From positions 1 to 40,021 of IMG/VR virus record IMGVR_UViG_3300022214_000012: 40,021 nt of DNA. One strand, written 5' to 3'. This stretch comes from a virus. Below the pieces are notes generated by a model. The model saw only the letters and a program-made list of their open reading frames with translations. It was not told the origin of the DNA and made no database searches. The position numbers and the translations under genes were made by a program. This document shows positions 34,167 through 40,021 of this stretch, one piece after another. Positions within the stretch are counted from its first letter, which is position 1, and every line of letters starts with the position of its first letter.

Positions 34167-37129
34167 TGATAAGACTAATCTCAACAGCTAACCTTGAACT
34201 TGTCACCGCGCAGAACGGTGCATACGTGGTTGTAAGCTATTCAAGCGATACGGGGACTGGTTACCCCGGAAGTCTGGAAACTTACTCCATCACAAGCGCG
34301 ACCACAACAGTTATCGGAACTGCTCCCGCTGGCGCAACGGTAAAGGACATAGACTTCCTCACGGTAAAAAACACCTACGCTGGCGCGCACACGATTACTT
34401 TGCAAGTGGATGTTAGCTCGACTAACTATCCTATGCTTACGATTATTCTGCAAGAAAACGAGACTCTTGAATACACTCACGGAAGCGGATGGAAAACCCT
34501 CAATGCAGATGGAAGCGTTAAGACTACTGTGCAACTTTCCTATTCGACTGTCATATCAGCTTTAGGGTTTACTCCTGAAGATGTTGCTAATAAAAGTATA
34601 GATGGCACTTTTGCCGCGAATAGCGACACTCTTTACCCAAGTCAAAAAGCAACGAAAACTTATGTTGATAATGTGGCTGGCGGATCAAGTATAGACTTTT
34701 TCCTTTCAGACACGGTATCTGATATAGGAACGTATTACACGATGCTGAATAACCCATCTGGTGACGCAGAATCTACAGTTTCTGCTTCTATAACAGCTAA
34801 CCCAACTTCTATAAAAAAGTTCGCAACAATTTCGACAGAGCCAAATATAACCACTCTGGTGGCTGGAGTATATACATTTCACATTCACGCTGCGCAAACC
34901 GCAGGTACTAAGACTAGCAAAGTTTATGCTTTGTTTTACACAAGAACATCTGGTGGTACTGAGACATTAAGAGCTACCAGCGAATTATCTAGTGTTCTTT
35001 CTGGGGCTAATACTTCGTATGATCTACACTTTCTCATCACTACCGATATACCAATAAACGCTACAGACAGGATAGTTATAGAGGTTTTAGGTACTCCGAT
35101 AGGTGCTGGAACCGACCCGACTGTAGTTCTTTATATGGAAGGTACTAACGCAACAAGAATAGAGTTTAGAACTACATCAGCAGCAAGTGATTCTAGATAC
35201 CTTGTTAAAAATGGTTTAGTAGGAGGACAGATTGCAATCGGTGGAACTGGTGCTGGTGACGATCTTTTATTTCAATCAACATCTGATGCAACAAAGGGAT
35301 ATGTAGGAATCGGGAGCCTTACAACGGGATTTATTTATGATGAGGTAAATAACTATTTCGGATTTGGGGTAGTTCCTACTTATTTCATGCATTTCTTAAT
35401 GCCTGCAACAAGCAACTATTACATTGACGGCAGAACAAATCCAAGAACTTCAACTTTAGGGGTTGTGAGAATAGATCACACCGCAGGGATTACAGGAACG
35501 CGACCTATTAACATTGACGTGATCTGTGCTGGATTTGGCGATACTCATGCTGTCAATGTGGACTTCCACGCGACCGGAATAGTCGCAGGTCAAGACAATC
35601 ATATTTACGACGTACACGTTGACACCTCGAACTCTACTGGCGGAGAGGTAGCTGGGTTGTCAGTTGGAAAGAGTGGAACTGGAACGGTAACTGTTAAAGC
35701 CTTGGAGGCTTATCACGGTGTTATGCCCATTGAACAGCGCGCAGGTTCTATTTCGACTATAGAGCAAGCTTGGGCTTATACAGGCGTTTATACAGACGTT
35801 ACGACGGCTTTTGGCTCGGCTGCAACTGACGTTCAGATATTCGTTTCAAATAGCGATTATGTCTATGTCGGAATGGCTACAACCTTCGATGATATTGAGG
35901 TAATTCTTGCTATTGTAGCAAGCGGGGCTGGAGTTAAACCTGTATTCCAATACTCAATAGGTGGAGGTTCGTGGACTACATTTACACCTGTTGACGGTAC
36001 GAATGGATTCAGAGCTAACGGTAATATTTCATGGGCTTTACCTTTAACCGGATGGACAACCGATGCTGTAAATGGAGTTACAAAATATTGGGTAAGAATT
36101 CAAAGAACACAAAACACTCTTGCTACTCCACCAACCGAAGATACGATTAAAGTATTTACTTCTACGTTCTATGAATGGGATGAGTTGGGTAATCTAGCGA
36201 TAAACAAAATCACCCAAAGTTTAGGGAATTCGTTAGCTGCCAACACAGTCGGGCAAACAATTACTTTAGGCAACACCCAGACTAATGCAGTTGTTGGCAG
36301 TCTTGTTGCTTTAGGCTCAAGTGCAATCGCTCACTCAGGATATAAGGTAACTGGTAGTAATGCCGCTGCTGGAGCTAATGCATTTGAAGCCAATATGCAG
36401 ACGGGCTATACCGGCGATTTGTTCCACGGCCTAGTAAATAGCGGAGATGTATTCAGAGTAACATATACAGGAGCCATCACTGGCGCATCTCTTAATGTTG
36501 GCACGGGGACGCTGACGGCGGGGGCGGGTACGTGTAGTGGGAATCTGACTGTTGGTGGCTCTGATACTAATCATTACATGTTTTTATATGGTATTGGCAG
36601 CGGCACCGATGGAGGTAGCGCATTATTAGTTGGACTGGTAGGCACAACAATAATCGGTATTGGTAACAAATCTGCCGTTCTTGGTGGCGCGTATGATGCC
36701 ACGCCGCTAATATACGCAAACGCGACCATTACAACAAATCAAAGCCTCGCAGTAAACGGCGCAATCTCGGCTACTAGCAATATCTTAATCACTGGCGCAG
36801 GGCTTATTGGATACACAACCGGCTCTGGAGGAACTGTAACGCAGATTACAAGCCGCACAACCGGAGTAACGATCAATAAGAGCAATGGTGAGATTACCTT
36901 AGTTAGCGCCGCTGGTACTGCAAGCTGGCAATCTTTCACTGTGACTAATTCGTTGGTTGCGGCCAATAGTTTCCCAGATGTTTGCCAAGTATCCGGCACG
37001 GACAAATATATGATACACAGAACTAATGTACAAGCAGGCAGTTTTGAGATAACATTTGCAACTACAGGCGGGACTACAACTGAGCAACCAGTATTCAGAT
37101 TTGAAATACATTCAGGAGCCACAGCATGA
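34166..37129 (+). CDS. Long tail fibre protein
   Basis: 987 residues. N-terminal beta domain (1-120) with LQENETLEYTHGSGWKTLNA; the fibre hallmark ALGFTPEDVANKSIDGTFAA … YPSQKATKTYVD at about 130-170; a long beta-rich shaft with several Gly/Ser/Thr modules; a C-terminal domain from about 878, GYTTGSGGTVTQITSRTTGV, related to the second domain of the protein at 18320. No chaperone/peptidase tail domain recognised. Likely mediates host binding. Confidence 0.85.
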   Translation: MIRLISTANLELVTAQNGAYVVVSYSSDTGTGYPGSLETYSITSATTTVIGTAPAGATVKDIDFLTVKNTYAGAHTITLQVDVSSTNYPMLTIILQENETLEYTHGSGWKTLNADGSVKTTVQLSYSTVISALGFTPEDVANKSIDGTFAANSDTLYPSQKATKTYVDNVAGGSSIDFFLSDTVSDIGTYYTMLNNPSGDAESTVSASITANPTSIKKFATISTEPNITTLVAGVYTFHIHAAQTAGTKTSKVYALFYTRTSGGTETLRATSELSSVLSGANTSYDLHFLITTDIPINATDRIVIEVLGTPIGAGTDPTVVLYMEGTNATRIEFRTTSAASDSRYLVKNGLVGGQIAIGGTGAGDDLLFQSTSDATKGYVGIGSLTTGFIYDEVNNYFGFGVVPTYFMHFLMPATSNYYIDGRTNPRTSTLGVVRIDHTAGITGTRPINIDVICAGFGDTHAVNVDFHATGIVAGQDNHIYDVHVDTSNSTGGEVAGLSVGKSGTGTVTVKALEAYHGVMPIEQRAGSISTIEQAWAYTGVYTDVTTAFGSAATDVQIFVSNSDYVYVGMATTFDDIEVILAIVASGAGVKPVFQYSIGGGSWTTFTPVDGTNGFRANGNISWALPLTGWTTDAVNGVTKYWVRIQRTQNTLATPPTEDTIKVFTSTFYEWDELGNLAINKITQSLGNSLAANTVGQTITLGNTQTNAVVGSLVALGSSAIAHSGYKVTGSNAAAGANAFEANMQTGYTGDLFHGLVNSGDVFRVTYTGAITGASLNVGTGTLTAGAGTCSGNLTVGGSDTNHYMFLYGIGSGTDGGSALLVGLVGTTIIGIGNKSAVLGGAYDATPLIYANATITTNQSLAVNGAISATSNILITGAGLIGYTTGSGGTVTQITSRTTGVTINKSNGEITLVSAAGTASWQSFTVTNSLVAANSFPDVCQVSGTDKYMIHRTNVQAGSFEITFATTGGTTTEQPVFRFEIHSGATA

Positions 37130-37398
37130 TAGATACTGAAACAGGAATTAACGTAGAAACTTACACCCAAGACAAGGCAAGTAATCTTGTAACATTGGTA
37201 AAAGGTGAGAATGGAAACTACATCCACCGTACTCTTACGGTAACAACTTCAATTGTAAACGGCTTACCTGTGGCCGCTTACGGTAATCCTGTTGATAGAA
37301 ATATTAACAGATTGAGCATTACTGAATTTAAGGAAAGATTGAATTCTTTAATGACACAGGCAGATGCAATACTTTCAGATATGGACGCTTTAAACTAA
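37126..37398 (+). CDS. 90-residue fibre-adjacent protein
   Basis: MIDTETGINVETYTQDKASN, beta segments, then a helix EFKERLNSLMTQADAILSDM. Overlaps the long fibre by 4 nt. The composition of a short beta part followed by a terminal helix is seen in fibre-assembly or tail-tip small proteins. Function unknown. Confidence 0.65.
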   Translation: MIDTETGINVETYTQDKASNLVTLVKGENGNYIHRTLTVTTSIVNGLPVAAYGNPVDRNINRLSITEFKERLNSLMTQADAILSDMDALN

Positions 37399-37407
37399 GG
37401 AGAAATC

Positions 37408-37464
37408 ATGCCAAGCCGTCAACCTAAAAAAGAACCGCCTTCACGCACACCGAAGCGCAAATGA
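37408..37464 (+). CDS. 18-residue basic mini-protein (MPSRQPKKEPPSRTPKRK)
   Basis: AAGGAGAAATC precedes ATG 37408, an excellent ribosome site. The TGA overlaps the next ATG. Seven basic residues and four prolines. Third member of the basic mini-gene set (4217, 14880). Confidence 0.5.
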   Translation: MPSRQPKKEPPSRTPKRK

Positions 37465-38168
37465 AATACATTTATCTAGTAATTTCTCTTTATTGTGCAG
37501 AATGGTTATTTTATCCAGATGCAGAATGGGAGTTTTTGCTTTTGAATAAATACCTGATAATCGCAACTCTAGTAACTGCGATATTCGTAGAGTTCAAGAC
37601 CAGTCTAGTTAATAGGTCGGTCTTGGCTCTACTCACTTTGAGCGTATGGGCAGATTTTATTACTTTCACGCTAAAACACTACGGTGCTATTAATACTGAC
37701 CTTTCAATTCCATTGGCACTAACATTCTTCTGTTGGCTACTCTACACCATCAAGCGAAGCTATCCAGAGTCAATCAATTCTGTAAATGCAAATCGAGTGG
37801 CTATCCTAGTCATGAAACCAAAGTCTGAAATAGACGTTTTTAAGAGTCTTTTGGGCGCTCCTGTTCCTTCGATATGTATAGTTTCGGATGGATATGTTTG
37901 GTCGTTTAGAAGGCATTCTGGCACGTTTGAGAAGTCAATTTACAATGACAACTGGCTATCAGACCATATCGTTGTGGACACAGGAATAAAGGTAACTCTC
38001 GAAATGGTCAAAGAGCTTGAAAAAGTAGTCGGTAAAAAATCTTTTCCATACTGCAAATGTGTCTGGTCGGTTAGGAAAGTTTTGAACATGCTCGGTGGAA
38101 AATACAGGGTAGTATCGTGGTTGGATTACATACCGGGATTTTATGCGTTAAGGATTTTGAGGGGTTAA
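37461..38168 (+). CDS. Membrane protein with soluble C-terminal domain, first gene of lysis block
   Basis: 235 residues. Three or four hydrophobic segments in residues 1-112 (YLVISLYCAEWLF; YLIIATLVTAIFV; LALLTLSVWADFI; LALTFFCWLLYTI). The C-terminal domain (about 118-235) has ILVMKPKSEIDVFKSLLGAP, SFRRHSGTFEKSIY and FPYCKCVWSVRKVLNMLGGK. The Cys-containing CKCVWSVRKVL segment loosely recalls permuted papain-like hydrolases, but catalytic residues cannot be assigned. It may be a lysis regulator or cell-surface modifier. Confidence 0.6.
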   Translation: MKYIYLVISLYCAEWLFYPDAEWEFLLLNKYLIIATLVTAIFVEFKTSLVNRSVLALLTLSVWADFITFTLKHYGAINTDLSIPLALTFFCWLLYTIKRSYPESINSVNANRVAILVMKPKSEIDVFKSLLGAPVPSICIVSDGYVWSFRRHSGTFEKSIYNDNWLSDHIVVDTGIKVTLEMVKELEKVVGKKSFPYCKCVWSVRKVLNMLGGKYRVVSWLDYIPGFYALRILRG

Positions 38169-38170
38169 TT

Positions 38171-38506
38171 ATGGAAAGACTGGTCGAAGCCTTTAAACAC
38201 ATAGGTGATGATCCTTGGATTATCGCAATGGTAGCATTCTTCGGGGCTTCGTTTGCCGGTCTTGCCACTCAACTACGAAACGGGAAAGTTTTAACAACAA
38301 GGTCTATCGCGGCGGCGATGTTGAATAGTGGGTTTATCGGAATGATAATCTTTCTGATGGGCTTCCAGATGTTTACAGACAACATTCACTATCTGATAGG
38401 GCTGTGTTTACTTGCTGGAATCGGCGGTTCTACGATGTTGGACTTTTTCATCACATTCCTTAAAAAGAACCGTGGCGTAATAATCACGATAAAAAGAGGT
38501 GAGTAA
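38171..38506 (+). CDS. Holin (superfamily III / LydA-like)
   Basis: 111 residues from ATG 38171. Three predicted membrane helices: IIAMVAFFGASFAGLA, AAMLNSGFIGMIIFLMGF, YLIGLCLLAGIGGSTMLDFF. Charged tail FLKKNRGVIITIKRGE. The DPWIIAM…TTRSIAAAMLNSG…GLCLLAGIGG layout is that of phage class III holins. It opens the inner membrane to release the endolysin encoded next. Confidence 0.85.
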   Translation: MERLVEAFKHIGDDPWIIAMVAFFGASFAGLATQLRNGKVLTTRSIAAAMLNSGFIGMIIFLMGFQMFTDNIHYLIGLCLLAGIGGSTMLDFFITFLKKNRGVIITIKRGE

Positions 38507-39001
38507 GTGAAAGAACCTATTGTTCGTCAGCATAGCCCATGCGGAGCTTCTAGCAATATTCCTGACACAATAGTTATTCACTGCATGGCCGAGTACGTTA
38601 AAGACATCGAAGGAAATTATACATTTGCCCCACGTTACCTAGAAAACGCTGGATTATCAGCTCATTCGTTAATTGCTCCAGATGGTACTAATTACAGATG
38701 CCGCGAAGATAACGAAGGAGCTTACCATGCTTTAGGACACAACACGAACACTTTAGGGATGGAAATACTAGTAGCTGGGAAACATGATTACGCATCGTTC
38801 GCAAAGACTATCAAAACCGATTACGTCACTAATCCACAATGGGAAGCCGCTGTAAAACAATGCAGAGAGTGGATAGAAAAGTTTGGAATTACAAAGATTG
38901 TAAGACATAGTGATATTTCGCCAGACAGGAAGATTGACCCCGGCGCTGGATTCAAGTGGAAAAAGTTTTTAGATGTAGTTAAAAGGAGCGAAGTAAAATG
39001 A
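38507..39001 (+). CDS. Endolysin, N-acetylmuramoyl-L-alanine amidase (Amidase_2)
   Basis: 164 residues, GTG start at 38507 directly after the holin stop, AGAGGTGAGTAA upstream. Zinc ligands fit His25 (TIVIHCM), His134 (IVRHSDIS) and Asp144 (RKIDPG). LSAHSLIAPDGTNYRC and GHNTNTLGMEILVAG are conserved substrate-side elements of the T7-lysozyme-like fold. It cleaves the amide bond between MurNAc and L-Ala in peptidoglycan. No signal sequence, so export depends on the holin. Confidence 0.92.
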   Translation: MKEPIVRQHSPCGASSNIPDTIVIHCMAEYVKDIEGNYTFAPRYLENAGLSAHSLIAPDGTNYRCREDNEGAYHALGHNTNTLGMEILVAGKHDYASFAKTIKTDYVTNPQWEAAVKQCREWIEKFGITKIVRHSDISPDRKIDPGAGFKWKKFLDVVKRSEVK

Positions 39002-39288
39002 ACGACATATTAACCATTAACACACTGGTATTCATTCTTATAGGAATACTTTCAATGTTTACTCATGCTATTAAGAAATGGCTTGCAGGCGAAATCAAGG
39101 GAGGTTTGATTGATTGGTACGTCACCCATCCTAAAGCTACCGTAAGCGCGTTCCTAGCGTGTATTGGAGGCATTATGGCGGCGGTAGTTAGCTGTACGCT
39201 TACCGATTACACTGTGGGAGTTCAAGTTCTGGCCGCATGGGGAATTGGATACGGAAGCGATACACTGAACAATCAAGGTAAATTGTGA
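38998..39288 (+). CDS. Second small membrane protein of the lysis cassette (holin/antiholin-like)
   Basis: 96 residues. Hydrophobic helix at 7-23 (INTLVFILIGILSMFTH), basic stretch AIKKWLAGEIKGG, hydrophobic helices at about 48-65 (VSAFLACIGGIMAAVVS) and 71-86. Overlaps the endolysin gene by 4 nt and the spanin gene by 4 nt (GTGA). Position and topology suit an antiholin or pinholin partner; alternatively a phage-typical membrane accessory. Confidence 0.65.
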   Translation: MNDILTINTLVFILIGILSMFTHAIKKWLAGEIKGGLIDWYVTHPKATVSAFLACIGGIMAAVVSCTLTDYTVGVQVLAAWGIGYGSDTLNNQGKL

Positions 39289-39575
39289 ATCCTACACTCA
39301 AATACTCGTTTATGACACTTATAGCGGCTGGAATATTTTACTCTGGCATGATGGTAGAGCGGGGGAAAGAAGATAGCTCCAAGCTCGCTGTAGAGCGTGT
39401 GGTAGATGCTGTAAACGAGATAAAAGCCCAACAAATCGCAGCTATAAAGGTAGAAAACAAAACCATATTCAATAAAACAGTCGAGAAAATCAAAACCGAA
39501 ACGGTTTATACACAATGCATACAAGATGAAACCATGCTTCAACTTACCAACTATACGTTGACTGGTAAAAAATAA
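39285..39575 (+). CDS. i-spanin (Rz-like)
   Basis: 96 residues, GTG start in GTGA overlap. N-terminal membrane anchor YSFMTLIAAGIFYSGMM, then a periplasmic charged coiled coil (residues 25-75, VERVVDAVNEIKAQQ … KTVEKIKTETVY). Type II inner-membrane topology typical of Rz. It should pair with the product of the next gene to fuse inner and outer membranes in the last step of lysis. Assigned by topology and position. Confidence 0.72.
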   Translation: MNPTLKYSFMTLIAAGIFYSGMMVERGKEDSSKLAVERVVDAVNEIKAQQIAAIKVENKTIFNKTVEKIKTETVYTQCIQDETMLQLTNYTLTGKK

Positions 39576-39793
39576 TGGAAATCATTCTCGCTTTATTGCT
39601 TGGCGCTGCTGGTGGATGGTACGCTCACACGCCAGACAAATTCGACTGCAAAGACAATGCGCTTATAATCACAAGCTGCCCTGAACTAACACCTCAAACT
39701 GACCCTACATTCGGAGCTACTATTCTGAAATTGCAGGAAGTAGGTGGAATATACAGAGAATGCAGAGCTTCATGTCTTAATGTAAAGCATTAA
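39575..39793 (+). CDS. o-spanin-like (Rz1-position) protein
   Basis: 72 residues, TAATG overlap. Hydrophobic N-terminus EIILALLLGAAGGWYAHT but no lipobox Cys at its end, so classical lipoprotein anchoring is not visible. Four Cys follow (FDCKD, SCPEL, RECRASC), with TPQTDPTFGATILKLQEVGG and IYRECRASC, motifs I recall in Rz1-position proteins of phages. If an o-spanin, anchoring would differ from lambda Rz1. Confidence 0.6.
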   Translation: MEIILALLLGAAGGWYAHTPDKFDCKDNALIITSCPELTPQTDPTFGATILKLQEVGGIYRECRASCLNVKH

Positions 39794-39842
39794 GTTACAT
39801 CTGCTGATTTTTAGGTTGTATTATAAAGTTACAGCATTGCAG

Positions 39843-39920
39843 AATCAACAACTTGCAAATCATCTTCCGATATAGGCGACATTGAAAACGAAAAGTCTTG
39901 TCGCCTATATCATGTTGTGC
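39843..39920 (-). repeat. Right terminal inverted repeat of the phage core, attC-linked hairpin
   Basis: Reverse copy of the repeat at 3396-3473. In + coordinates: AATCAAC (39843-39849), 19-nt spacer, GATATAGGCGACA (39869-39881), 17-nt loop, TGTCGCCTATATC (39899-39911), AT, GTTGTGC (39914-39920). Both repeats are 78 nt. The outer 30 nt (39887-39916) are the exact reverse complement of 3400-3429; the inner spacer differs mainly by transitions. The short gap 39794-39842 between the spanin gene and this repeat holds no gene. Confidence 0.85.
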
Positions 39921-40021
39921 GTCACCAGTTGGTCACGCCGTCCTACCCAATGACATTCAAGACATGTCGATTCTGAGTTCGCGTCTTGCGTCTTTACGCT
40001 GTGGCAGTAATGGTAACCAGT
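39905..40021 (-). CDS. Partial reverse-strand cassette gene (C-terminus) or non-coding cassette start
   Basis: On the - strand 38 codons are open from the window edge to a TAG (39905-39907), ending THNMI inside the hairpin. This parallels the left cassette gene, which ends SNMI at the same point of the left repeat. Cys/His residues (HYCHSVK … TCLECHW) suggest a zinc-binding end. The R'' box would be GCACAAC. The + strand has a competing open frame, so the orientation is not proven. Both runs end at the window edge. Confidence 0.45.
   Translation of the reverse strand, partial: TGYHYCHSVKTQDANSESTCLECHWVGRRDQLVTHNMI

Larger units (their letters stand above)
3403..39913 (+). mobile_element. 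Phage genome core (P22-like morphogenesis module, no recombinase seen)
   Basis: About 36.5 kb of uniformly rightward, tightly overlapping genes bounded by inverted repeats. It contains replication, tRNA, packaging, P22-type head, ejection, tail fibre and lysis functions in conventional order. No integrase, CI-type repressor or partition system was found; a small MerR-like protein at 6003 is the only candidate accessory recombination factor. Whether this is an integrated prophage, a cassette-carrying virion genome or a circular form cannot be decided from the window, because both flanks run off the edges. Confidence 0.75.

Noticed and set aside
36739-37227. 162-codon reverse-strand open frame opposite the fibre end
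   Set aside because: Shadow of the fibre and next gene, hydrophobic by antisense codon bias, no ribosome site.
3403-39913. Core as a giant cassette on the strength of GTTGATT (3467) complementing AATCAAC (39843)
   Set aside because: That complementarity follows automatically from the inverted repeats, so it is not independent evidence; kept only as one of several models.
1-40021. CRISPR arrays, rRNA genes, insertion sequences
   Set aside because: No regularly spaced repeats, no rRNA-like sequence and no transposase were seen in the window.

Overview
The window holds the genome core of a tailed phage with a P22-like head and portal (short-tailed, podovirus-like), embedded in a run of integron-type gene cassettes. 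The lysis genes include an inner- and outer-membrane spanin pair, and there is a lipoprotein gene, so the host is Gram-negative. Integron cassettes point to Proteobacteria or another integron-bearing group. I cannot name the host. No tyrosine recombinase, integron integrase or CI-type repressor is visible.

Positions 1-3473: ten small cassettes, all on the + strand. They are separated by eight well-formed attC sites (plus an atypical last one). In each of the nine complete cassettes the R'' box at the end is complementary to the R' box at its own start, as expected if each was once a circle. The eight attC stems share a bulged G in the same place on the 3' arm. Cargo includes an N6-adenine methyltransferase, a Lar-like restriction-alleviation protein, a lipoprotein, a DUF3307 membrane protein and several orphans. 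Two attC sites carry, in the hairpin loop, the ribosome binding site and start codon of the next gene.

Positions 3403-39913: the phage core, bounded by inverted terminal repeats of about 71 bp. The outer 30 nt match perfectly and include the AAC/GTT of the cassette boxes. All core genes point right. The order is: HNH gene; replication initiator (DUF1376) and DnaC-like loader; Nin-like genes (NinB, YbcO-like, DUF1064); a block of small orphan genes; a tRNA region; terminase; portal, scaffold, coat; P22 gp4 and gp10 homologues; ejection proteins; tail fibres; and a lysis cassette (holin, amidase, second membrane protein, spanins).

Positions 12121-14322: a dense RNA region. A strong promoter is followed by a possible leaderless 27-codon leader peptide rich in CTA, TTA, CCA and TAT codons, then competing antiterminator and terminator hairpins, then tRNA-Tyr, -Pro, -Leu, -Ser and -Leu. 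An HNH gene and a truncated tRNA 3' half follow. Next come a second strong promoter, a small RNA with its own terminator and a possible pseudoknot, about 430 nt of gene-free, highly paired sequence, and tRNA-Arg.

Positions 39843-40021: the second inverted repeat and the start of flanking cassette DNA, which can be read as the end of a reverse-strand cassette gene. The likely novelty is the association of a complete phage core with attC cassettes through attC-linked inverted repeats. The second is the apparent attenuator in front of the phage tRNA operon.
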